In this document: positions 15,109 through 21,909 of the stretch, one piece after another
Layout: each line of letters opens with the position of its first letter
Numbering within the stretch: the first letter of the stretch is position 1
Source: a virus
Reading direction: 5' to 3' (one strand)
IMG/VR virus record: IMGVR_UViG_3300007960_000204
Location: 1 to 23,010 of that record
DNA: 23,010 nt
Made by a program: the position numbers and the translations under genes
The notes under the pieces: generated by a model
What the model was told of the DNA's origin: nothing
What the model saw: only the letters and a program-made list of their open reading frames with translations
Databases searched by the model: none

Positions 15109-16470
15109 TTAGGACGGGTCGCTGATGGTCGGGGTGCCGCTGCTCGGGAGGTAGCCGAGACCGGAGCGCCAGCACCAGTATTGCAGGATGCCGGTGCCAG
15201 GGGCGCCACCGGAGTCGACGGCGTAATATTCGTCATCGACTAGGTTCGCGGTCGGGGTTCCGGCGTTGTGGCGGAGGAGCCAGTAGGTCCCGTCGATGAG
15301 ATCCCACGGGCAGAGAATCATATCATCGAAGAGGATGTATCCGGAAGTGCCGCTGTTCCATCCGATCTCGATGTCGAGATCATCCTCGCCGAAGTTATCA
15401 AGCCAGCATGTCGAGTTGAGGGGGATGACGAGCTCCTGCCACCCGGACTGAGAAGCAACGGCAGTCGATACCGCCGTGTTGCCGCCGAGCTTCAGCGCCA
15501 CCGTGCCGCCAGTGCCGGAGCCGATGGAGCGGTTCCACATAGCCCGGAGGAAGTAGGGCGTGTTCGGATCGAGGCGCGAGACCCGCATCTGCGAGAGGGT
15601 CTGCTTCAACACGATCGAGTCCGAGGCGTTGTCCATCGATATCTTGAGCGAAGCGTTAGTGCTCGCGTTGGGGTGCGACCGGTAGTAGTTGGTCGTGTCC
15701 TGCGTGACGTCGCCGATGACGGCTCCGCCTCCGAGCGACTCTGTCCAGTTGGCGAACTTCTGCGAGCTCGCCGTAGAGTCGAAGTCCGAGAAGCTCGAGT
15801 TGTTGAGGAGCGACCCGCCGGCACCGGAGCCGGCATGCTTCGCCCGAATCAGGGTCCGCGCGGCCTGGCCGCTACCCGTGATGCCGATGTTGAGGCCGTC
15901 GAAGCTGGCGGCCTCTCCGATCGCCTCGAAGCTCTCCGCCCACTTCTGCGTGCCGCTGTTCTGGTCCTGGACGCACTTGAACATCTTCTTCTCGACGTGG
16001 CACGCCTCGAGGTCGTAGCCGTGGCGGTCCTCGGTCAGGCGCGAGACAATCGCGTTGCCGGTGTTGGAGCCGTTGGCCGACACCGAGGCGTAGGTGATGT
16101 TCCGCGTCGCGACCGTGGCCGAGTTGTCGTGGAGCCACTGATAAAGCGCGGGGAAGACGTCGGCCGCCGACGAGAAGCCGGAGCCGTAGCCGAGCGTGGC
16201 GCTTGCGGCGAGGACCAACCCGTACTCCAAGAGCACCGGCTCAAGCGCGGCGAAGGCCTGGTTCGCATCCACCGCGCTCGAGCACAAGGCCCGGATGCGC
16301 GACACGACCGAAGGGCCAGAGACGGAAAGGTACTCGCCCTCGAGGCTCTGCACGAAGACGTCGATGTAACCACCGGCGTCGACGAGGTCGTCGTCGAAGT
16401 ACGCGCGCGACTTCTCGAGCACGTTGACGAGGTTCTTCCACTGAGTCTGGACTTCGGCTTCGGTCGGCAT
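15109..16470 (-). CDS. Virion protein with CBM-like beta-sandwich domain
   Basis: This 453-residue protein has two parts. Residues 1-200 are mixed helical and begin MPTEAEVQTQWKNLVNVLEK. Residues about 220-388 look like a carbohydrate-binding beta-sandwich of the CBM4/9/6 type. Supporting segments are LLNNSSFSDFDSTASS, FANWTESLGGGAVIG, SDSIVLKQTLS, TPYFLRAMWNRSI, SGWQELVIPLNS and SGYILFDDMIL, which has the phrase usual at the end of such domains. The C-terminal 60 residues are Gly/Trp/Tyr-rich. It is encoded between the major capsid and neck genes, so it may decorate the head or neck and bind surface glycans. Its exact place in the virion is unknown. There is no signal peptide. Confidence 0.6.
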   Translation of the reverse strand: MPTEAEVQTQWKNLVNVLEKSRAYFDDDLVDAGGYIDVFVQSLEGEYLSVSGPSVVSRIRALCSSAVDANQAFAALEPVLLEYGLVLAASATLGYGSGFSSAADVFPALYQWLHDNSATVATRNITYASVSANGSNTGNAIVSRLTEDRHGYDLEACHVEKKMFKCVQDQNSGTQKWAESFEAIGEAASFDGLNIGITGSGQAARTLIRAKHAGSGAGGSLLNNSSFSDFDSTASSQKFANWTESLGGGAVIGDVTQDTTNYYRSHPNASTNASLKISMDNASDSIVLKQTLSQMRVSRLDPNTPYFLRAMWNRSIGSGTGGTVALKLGGNTAVSTAVASQSGWQELVIPLNSTCWLDNFGEDDLDIEIGWNSGTSGYILFDDMILCPWDLIDGTYWLLRHNAGTPTANLVDDEYYAVDSGGAPGTGILQYWCWRSGLGYLPSSGTPTISDPS

Positions 16471-16480
16471 GGTGATGATC

Positions 16481-17083
16481 CTAGGTCAGGATGTCGTTGA
16501 GGGCTTCGAGCTCCTCGATCTCCTCCGGCCACTCAAGGCCGGCCTCCGCGATCGTGCGGATCTGCGAGCCGTGCAGTCCGTCGGGCGCGTAGGTGAAGAA
16601 CATGAACTCGGACGCCGGGCGGTCGCCCGGCTGCTTGACGTACGGCGCGAGCTTGCGCTGGCCGTCGATACCGAGAATCTGGTCCTCGGTCGGAATCTTG
16701 ATTAGGCGACCCTTCGCGCGTTCTGCGGGATCACCGATGTTCTTGCCGCTCCCATCCGTCGGCTCTTCGACGGCGCGGCTCTGGCGGATGACGAGTCGGG
16801 GGAGGACCTTGACGAGCGCGAGGAAGTGGCGCTTGGTGACGGTCTTGTTGACGGTCCCGACCTTCGGTACGCGGACTTGTTGCCCGGTATGGTTGGTCGT
16901 GATTTCCTCCTCCACCTTCGGGAAGTGGAGGCCGGCGACGTCGATCTGCCCCCGAGGGCAGTCCGCGGTCACGCCGAGCCAGAAAGGGTACTCCTCGGCG
17001 ACAATCTCGCCGGGAAGGTTATCCCAATCGGGAGCAAGGGTGGTGGGGTTGACGAGGGTCGTCGAAGGGGTCTCGGTTTGCAT
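16481..17083 (-). CDS. Unknown phage protein of the head/neck region
   Basis: This 200-residue protein has no recognised family. It contains EEYPFWLGVTADCPRG, GLHFPKVEEEITTNHTG, TKRHFLALVKVLPRLVI, RLIKIPTEDQIL and a C-terminal acidic helix (EWPEEIEELEALNDILT). The composition is soluble, without membrane segments. It is the first gene after the terminator that follows the capsid gene and ends 10 bases before the CBM-like protein. No good Shine-Dalgarno sequence precedes the ATG at 17083. A structural or head-completion role fits the position but is not shown. Confidence 0.5.
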   Translation of the reverse strand: MQTETPSTTLVNPTTLAPDWDNLPGEIVAEEYPFWLGVTADCPRGQIDVAGLHFPKVEEEITTNHTGQQVRVPKVGTVNKTVTKRHFLALVKVLPRLVIRQSRAVEEPTDGSGKNIGDPAERAKGRLIKIPTEDQILGIDGQRKLAPYVKQPGDRPASEFMFFTYAPDGLHGSQIRTIAEAGLEWPEEIEELEALNDILT

Positions 17084-17130
17084 CGGAGGTTATGGCCGTT
17101 TTCACGGGCCTCATGGGGTGATGGGTGAGA

Positions 17131-17164
17131 GAAAAGCGGCCGCCGCCTTGAGGACGGCGGCCGC
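17131..17164 (-). terminator. Intrinsic terminator after the major capsid gene
   Basis: Reading the minus strand, a perfect 10-bp GC stem (GCGGCCGCCG at 17164-17155 pairing with CGGCGGCCGC at 17145-17136) with a 9-base loop is followed by TTTT and then C at 17135-17131. It is placed 38 bases after the capsid stop codon. This would limit read-through from the highly expressed capsid gene into the neck and tail genes. The short T-run suggests partial rather than full termination. Confidence 0.75.
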
Positions 17165-17195
17165 GGTTCGACCGTGGGGGCTGCTCCCGCGGCCG
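17158..17195 (-). promoter_or_regulatory. Alternative hairpin overlapping the post-capsid terminator
   Basis: A perfect 9-bp stem (CCGCGGCCG at 17187-17195 with CGGCCGCGG at 17158-17166) can form around a 20-base loop. Seven of its bases (17158-17164) are also needed for the terminator stem, so the two structures exclude each other. The first arm is transcribed just after the capsid stop codon. Regulation is inferred; both arms are GC-rich and pairing may be incidental. Confidence 0.4.
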
Positions 17196-17202
17196 TTCCT
17201 GC

Positions 17203-18189
17203 CTAGCTGTTCGCGACCTTGATCGCGCCGTAAGGCAAAGCGATGCCGGCACCCGAGCGGCTGTGCCACTGGATGTATTCTTCGGCGGTGCTGCGGACGA
17301 GGTCCGAGTTGTTGTCGTCGAGGAGCGCCGACTCTTCCTGCACGCCTTCGCGGTCGAGGAAGAAGGTAGCCTGCTTCGGCGGGTTGCCGAGGAAGAGATA
17401 CCAGTCGTTCGCATCCGTGAGGCGCGCGCTCGGCCAGAGCTCGACGCGCTTCGCGGTATCCGCGATGACGTTGGACTTCGCACCGCCAGCGGTGCCGTCG
17501 CCGAGTTGCTGCTTCTGCAAGAAGGCCGTATCCATCGCCTCGGTGAGCTGCACCGGGTGGATCAGGATGAACGGCTGCGAGAGCAGGTCGTCGTCGAAGA
17601 GCGGCTGGCCTTCGGTGTCCTGGAAGAGCATGAACTGCTCAATCGAGGTGTAGAAGTCCGTGAGGATCGCCGCGGCGGTCGCACCAGTGCCGGTGAGGAG
17701 GTTGCCGCTGGTCGCGCCGAAGCGCGCGGAGCCGCCGGCGGTGGTCGCGAACATGGCCGCCCCGTCCGGAGCGGTCGGAACCGCCGGGAGGAGGTTCGTC
17801 GCGTTCTGGATCAGGTCGAAGAAGAACCGCTCGGGCAGGAGACCCGCGCTGTTGCCGGCCTGGCGAGCGACCTGCATGAGGGAGCTCGTCTGGTCGTCAT
17901 CGCGGTCCCACTTGAGCCACGGCACGCGACGGCCCCATTCGTAGACCGGCACGTTGAAGTTGATGGACGCCATGCCCTTTGAGGGGATCTCGCCACCGCG
18001 CTTCCATTGAGCGAAGTGAGGAGCCGACTCGTAGTAGGCGAAGTCGTGCTCGCGGTTGGTCGCGCCAACGCCGAGGTCCATGACCTTGGCAAGGCGGCTG
18101 TCCGCGTTGCGGTTCATGACCGCGGCGTAGGTGTCCCAGAACTCCGTGCGGAGTCCGTTGACGAGGGTCTGAGAAGATTCGACGCGCAT
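17203..18189 (-). CDS. Major capsid protein, Mu gpT-like
   Basis: This 328-residue protein has the size and layout of Mu-type gpT capsid subunits. The N-terminus (ESSQTLVNGLRTEFWDTYAA) is followed by NREHDFAYYESAPHFAQWK and MASINFNVPVYEWGRRVPW, the gpT-like E-loop and core region. Later come DLLSQPFILIHPVQL, NDWYLFLGNPPKQATFFLDRE and a C-terminal VRSTAEEYIQWHSRSG. A good AGGAG Shine-Dalgarno lies 8 bases upstream of the ATG, as expected for a highly made protein. It follows the decoration-like gene and is followed by an intrinsic terminator. Confidence 0.85.
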   Translation of the reverse strand: MRVESSQTLVNGLRTEFWDTYAAVMNRNADSRLAKVMDLGVGATNREHDFAYYESAPHFAQWKRGGEIPSKGMASINFNVPVYEWGRRVPWLKWDRDDDQTSSLMQVARQAGNSAGLLPERFFFDLIQNATNLLPAVPTAPDGAAMFATTAGGSARFGATSGNLLTGTGATAAAILTDFYTSIEQFMLFQDTEGQPLFDDDLLSQPFILIHPVQLTEAMDTAFLQKQQLGDGTAGGAKSNVIADTAKRVELWPSARLTDANDWYLFLGNPPKQATFFLDREGVQEESALLDDNNSDLVRSTAEEYIQWHSRSGAGIALPYGAIKVANS

Positions 18190-18204
18190 TGTGCTGTCTC
18201 CTGT

Positions 18205-18678
18205 TTACGCCCAAGCGGCGCCGGTCGCGTCCGTGCCGATCATGTGCTCGGCTGCGGTGAAGAGCTTGACGTCGCAGTCGGACGCCGAGCGGAAGTTGAG
18301 GATGTAGCCGATCGGGGCGTCCGTGGTCGGCTGCGTGATGGTCGCGTTGTCGAGGTCGCTATCATCGCAGTAGACGTAGACGCCAGCAACGGTAGCGCTA
18401 GCGACCGGGATGCCCACGATCACCGGGCCACTCGTGTCGACGTAGACGGCCGGGTCAGGCGAGAGCGAAGTGTCGCCCACCGGCTCGCCGTCGCTGTTGA
18501 CGTTTTCGCCGCCGACGACAATTCCGAGGAGGGTGTTGGTGCCGTCGTAGTGGTTCGCGAAGCCGCTCTCCTCCTGGACGAGCGTGCCGACGGGGAGGGT
18601 CACACCGTTGGCGATCGGGAAGGGGACGCGGTCGGCCCCCATGGTCTCGTAGATCTTGTTGGCGCTGCGGTCGGCCAT
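18205..18678 (-). CDS. Capsid decoration-like protein (DUF2190-like)
   Basis: This 157-residue, beta-rich, acidic protein lies directly upstream of the capsid gene and downstream of the protease. Segments VTLPVGTLVQEESGF, TLLGIVVGGENVN, DPAVYVDTSGPVIVGIPVAS and VAGVYVYCDDSDLD resemble small capsid-decorating beta-barrels of the DUF2190 or lambda-D-like type. A GGAG motif lies 8 bases before the ATG, indicating good expression. The name is inferred from position, length and composition. Confidence 0.6.
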   Translation of the reverse strand: MADRSANKIYETMGADRVPFPIANGVTLPVGTLVQEESGFANHYDGTNTLLGIVVGGENVNSDGEPVGDTSLSPDPAVYVDTSGPVIVGIPVASATVAGVYVYCDDSDLDNATITQPTTDAPIGYILNFRSASDCDVKLFTAAEHMIGTDATGAAWA

Positions 18679-18714
18679 CGTCGTATCTCCGGGTTGGTGG
18701 TGGGGTGAACCGCG

Positions 18715-20112
18715 TTACGCGGTCGGCGTGTTCTCGAGCTTGAAGCCGAGGTGAGCCATGTTGGTCTTGACGTAGGACTCCTCCGAGGCGCGGATGCCGC
18801 GAAGTTGGCCGTACTCGCGAGCGAAGCGCGCCGCGTGTTCGAGAGCCTCAGAACCGAGGTTCGAGAAGAGCATCGCCGAGGCCGGGACCTGCGGCTGCCC
18901 GTTGAAGTTGACGTGCGCGTCGCTCCCCGCCGGCATGGGCGCGGCGGTGCGAACAAGCTCGCCGACGTATTCGCCGAAGGCTTCGGCGCCGTGCTTGGCG
19001 TGGAAGTTGGTCAGGCGCTGCTCGAGATCGGCGCCGAGGGGGCGGCCGTCGAGGCGCGTCATGGCCTTCGAGACATCCTTCGCGCGCTGATCCGCGGCAT
19101 CGCGCGCGGCCATGTTGGCCTCGAGCGCATCGATGCGAGCTTGCTGGCGAGCGAAGATCACGGAGGCCTTGGAGCCGCCGCGCATAATCTCGGCGCCCGG
19201 CACAGGGGCCGGAGCGGCCTCCTCGCCTTCGTCCTCAGCCACCGCGCCGCGTTGGGCGATGATGGCGTCCTCGATGAGGGCCATGTCGGCGACGCTGATC
19301 TCGCCGCTCTTGATGGCCTCGCAGACCGAGGCGACGTCCATGCCGCCGGCTTCGTCCTGCATGTCCTCGGCCTCTTCGCCCTTCTCGTATGCAAAGGTCG
19401 CGGCCGGCTTGTCGGCCTGATCGGCCGGGTCGGGGTGGGTGGTGTCGGTCATGGTATCCGTGTCGGAGAACCGGAAGAGGAGCGACGCCTTTTGGCCGTC
19501 GCGAGCGGAGGCTACCACACGAGACTTAGGGTCGCGGCGGTAGTGGAGGGTGAAATCTGTCGCATGTGCGACATTTACGTCCCGGCCGTCTTCGCGGAGT
19601 TGAGCGAGACGAGCCGGGGTCCGGCGGTCATCGATCTCTCGAGCGAGGAGCATCGGGAGCTCGAGATAGGGCGCCTCGTGGTCGAGGAGCGCGAGGCTAT
19701 TGATCTTGGGCGGCCCCTCCGGGTCGAAGATTTCGACCGAGCGGTACGGGTAGCGCATGCGCTCGATCTCCTCGGCCAGGTCGGCATCGGTGACGATGAG
19801 GTCGGCGAAGACCGCCAGCACCCGTTGACCCTTGAAGGTCAGGGGTTGGCATCCCGTGATCCGGAAGACGCCAGCCGGTCGCACCGCGTCAGTCATCGCC
19901 GTATCCGGCTCATGATGACGGACGTGGAGCGGAGGAAGGTAGCCGTCGAGCTCGCGAGACTTGGCCTCGGCGACCGCGGCGGAAACCCACTCCGCGCCGA
20001 AGATGAGCTCGCCGCGCTCGCACTCGGCGAAGATCGGGACGTCATGGAAGACGGTCTTACCGTCGTCCTTCGTCACCTTGAAGCCGGGGGCATGAGGAGC
20101 GTCCGGGGTCAT
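18715..20112 (-). CDS. Head maturation protease with scaffold-like C-terminus (Mu gpI-like)
   Basis: This 465-residue protein starts with an alpha/beta protease part (about 1-160). The pattern LHVRHHEPD (62-70, His66 or His67), RYPYRSVEIF (120-129, Ser125) and LLDHEAPYLEL fits phage prohead proteases of the Mu gpI type. Residues 215-345 are acidic and helical with a scaffold-like composition (EKGEEAEDMQDEAGGMD, ARQQARIDALEANMAARD). The C-terminal 120 residues are also helical. In Mu the scaffold gpZ is also made from an internal start. Here an in-frame ATG at 19452 (codon 221) lies at the domain border, but no Shine-Dalgarno precedes it. It overlaps the upstream gene by 4 bases. Confidence 0.75.
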   Translation of the reverse strand: MTPDAPHAPGFKVTKDDGKTVFHDVPIFAECERGELIFGAEWVSAAVAEAKSRELDGYLPPLHVRHHEPDTAMTDAVRPAGVFRITGCQPLTFKGQRVLAVFADLIVTDADLAEEIERMRYPYRSVEIFDPEGPPKINSLALLDHEAPYLELPMLLAREIDDRRTPARLAQLREDGRDVNVAHATDFTLHYRRDPKSRVVASARDGQKASLLFRFSDTDTMTDTTHPDPADQADKPAATFAYEKGEEAEDMQDEAGGMDVASVCEAIKSGEISVADMALIEDAIIAQRGAVAEDEGEEAAPAPVPGAEIMRGGSKASVIFARQQARIDALEANMAARDAADQRAKDVSKAMTRLDGRPLGADLEQRLTNFHAKHGAEAFGEYVGELVRTAAPMPAGSDAHVNFNGQPQVPASAMLFSNLGSEALEHAARFAREYGQLRGIRASEESYVKTNMAHLGFKLENTPTA

Positions 20113-20651
20113 GCCTTATCAATCTCGACATGGAGGGCCGCGACGAAGGCCGTCGACGACGCCGGGGTGAAGGCGCCCCGCGTGACCAGGATGCCGTAGA
20201 GGTTGCCGGCGCTCGATCCGCCGGTGGCGGTATACGCGACCGGGTTCTTCGCGACGGCCTCGGTATACTGGAAGGTGCCGGCGAGCTTCTTGTTGGTGTC
20301 AAGGAACTCGAAGACGCCGACGAGGCGGCCGAGGTCGCCGCTATTCAGCGAGAAGGCCGCATTGTCGAGGGCGTTCTTCGGCTCCGTGCCAGCGGTGCCG
20401 CCGTCGAATACCCAGAGCTCGAGGTCCGGAGTCGCGAGCGTCGCAGCAATCAGGAGATATGCGCCATTGATGAGGCCCGACGATCCGACACCGGGGAAGA
20501 GGAGTACGCCGGCCGTGCTGGTCGACGAGTAGACCACGTCGTTCGCCGCGTAGGCGGTCGTGTTGGCCGGGCGTTGGAAGCTGGCGACGGATCGGACTCC
20601 ACCGGCGTTGGCGCCGGCATAGTGGGCGAAGGTGTTCTCGTTGGTTGCCAT
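20109..20651 (-). CDS. Putative virion structural protein of unknown function
   Basis: This 180-residue protein is rich in small residues and beta strands, for example NTTAYAANDVVYSSTSTAGV, LINGAYLLIAATLATPDLEL, RLVGVFEFLDTNKKL and NLYGILVTRGAFTPAS. It has no membrane segment. The ATG follows the HTH gene's TAG directly, and GAGGAA about 8 bases upstream is a clear ribosome site. It ends with an ATGA overlap into the protease gene. Its place between minor-head and protease genes, and its beta-rich composition, suggest a head decoration or capsid-associated protein, but no family is recognised. Confidence 0.55.
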   Translation of the reverse strand: MATNENTFAHYAGANAGGVRSVASFQRPANTTAYAANDVVYSSTSTAGVLLFPGVGSSGLINGAYLLIAATLATPDLELWVFDGGTAGTEPKNALDNAAFSLNSGDLGRLVGVFEFLDTNKKLAGTFQYTEAVAKNPVAYTATGGSSAGNLYGILVTRGAFTPASSTAFVAALHVEIDKA

Positions 20652-20927
20652 CTAGGGCTTCCTCACTCTCGGAAGGATCGGACGGAATGGCCGTAGCTGC
20701 GGGGACTCCCGCGGCTCGACTGTAGCGTGGGGTTTTGTCGCATCTGCGACTTCTCGCTCGATGGCCGCGCGCATGAGACCGCTCGGCCGCTTGATCTGCC
20801 CGTTGAGAAGCCGGTACACGGTTGAGCGGTGGATGGGCATCCGGCGCGCGACGGCCTCGGCACCGTCGCTCGAGACGACGCGGCGGAAGTCCTCGCGGAC
20901 ATCGGCCCACTTGCGCCGTCGACTCAA
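20652..20927 (-). CDS. Small helix-turn-helix protein with TTG start, inside the head module
   Basis: The 91-residue protein is read from a TTG at 20927 (MSRRRKWADVREDFRRVVSS). It is preceded by a strong GGAGGAGG, and TTGA joins the stop of the MuF gene to this start. The upstream open frame is low-complexity and overlaps MuF, so it was not used. Residues 22-43 (GAEAVARRMPIHRSTVYRLL) form a helix-turn-helix like those of resolvase or small phage regulators, followed by NGQIKRPSGLMRAAIEREV. The basic Pro/Arg-rich C-terminus could bind DNA. Its place between two virion genes is unusual and suggests a regulator made late. The DNA target is unknown. Confidence 0.65.
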   Translation of the reverse strand: MSRRRKWADVREDFRRVVSSDGAEAVARRMPIHRSTVYRLLNGQIKRPSGLMRAAIEREVADATKPHATVEPRESPQLRPFRPILPRVRKP

Positions 20928-21907
20928 GGGCCTCCTCCGGGCCGGAAGCCCTCGTCGGGCCTGGCGTTGAAGGGAATCTTCGACTCGACCACGTTGCCGG
21001 CGGCGTCGAGGCGGCCCATGCGGCGGAGGAGCGGACGGCTCATGTTGTCGATGCCGCACCGGCAGTTGTAGCCGAGAGGGGAGCGAAGCCATCGCCAAGC
21101 CGGGTTGTCGACGCTGAGGATGACCCCGTCGGCCGCCTTGTGGTTCGGGCGCGTGTCGCCGTCGCCGATCGCGGTGAATCGGAAAGCCGGGATCGCGATC
21201 TTGACGTCCGGGTCTTGCGCCGTGCGGATGCGGCCTTGCGAGACCGCATCGTTGAGGTTGGTGCGGAAGGCCATCCGAGCATAGCTCTCGGTCCATGCCT
21301 CCGTCTCTCGCCGGATACGGTTCACGTCGAAGGCGATGGTCCTCCCAATCTCTCGCTCGGGGATGCCCTCGCGGACGCCCTTCGTGATGAGCTCGCGCGC
21401 CCTCTGCGTAACCGCGGCTTCGGCCGAGTTGGCGAAGGCGATGACGCCGCCGTCGGCCGCGTAGAGCTCGGCAATCCGGCCCGAGATCCTCTCGGCCGTG
21501 TTGCGGAGCGTCACCGGGACGCGGTCGACTAGGTCCTCAAGGGCCTCGGCGAAGGTGACGCGGGAAAGCACCTTCTCGGCCGAGGTGTCGGCGAAGGCGA
21601 GGAGCTGGCCGCGGCACGCGGCCCCCGTGAGACCGCTCGAGCCCGGAGCGATCGAGAAGGCCGCGGCCGTGGCCGGGTCGTCGGCGATGACGCCCGACGC
21701 CGCCCTGAGCGACGATAAGGCGCCGAGGACCTCGGCCCGGCCCATCGATTCGCGGACCACCTCCTCGAGGCGGAGCCGGGCGTCCCGCGTCTGCGGGGCG
21801 TTCCTGAGGACCACGGCGACGAGATAGTCGCCGAAGGCCTGGACGTATTCGGCCGCGAGCCGCGTGTTGGTATCGGCGAGGATCGCGTCGACGTCGAACT
21901 CTGCCAC
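20924..21907 (-). CDS. Minor head protein, Mu F-like
   Basis: The likely start is GTG at 21907 (MAEFDVDAILADTNTRLAAE), just after the portal stop. The frame is open further upstream but there overlaps the portal and is low-complexity. The Shine-Dalgarno is weak. The protein has 327 residues. A helical N-terminal part precedes the MuF domain at about 205-285: SYARMAFRTNLNDAVSQG, DGDTRPNHKAADG and LGYNCRCGID are the diagnostic segments (PF04233). It probably joins the head interior near the portal. No toxin-like C-terminal extension is present. Confidence 0.85.
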   Translation of the reverse strand: MAEFDVDAILADTNTRLAAEYVQAFGDYLVAVVLRNAPQTRDARLRLEEVVRESMGRAEVLGALSSLRAASGVIADDPATAAAFSIAPGSSGLTGAACRGQLLAFADTSAEKVLSRVTFAEALEDLVDRVPVTLRNTAERISGRIAELYAADGGVIAFANSAEAAVTQRARELITKGVREGIPEREIGRTIAFDVNRIRRETEAWTESYARMAFRTNLNDAVSQGRIRTAQDPDVKIAIPAFRFTAIGDGDTRPNHKAADGVILSVDNPAWRWLRSPLGYNCRCGIDNMSRPLLRRMGRLDAAGNVVESKIPFNARPDEGFRPGGGP

Positions 21908-21909
21908 GA

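Noticed and set aside
18751-20199. Long plus-strand open frame (482 codons) antisense to the protease gene, and similar long antisense frames at 15268-16500 and 7907-8839.
   Set aside because: They mirror well-supported minus-strand genes, have Arg/Val/Gly-biased composition typical of GC-rich antisense frames and show no recognisable domains.
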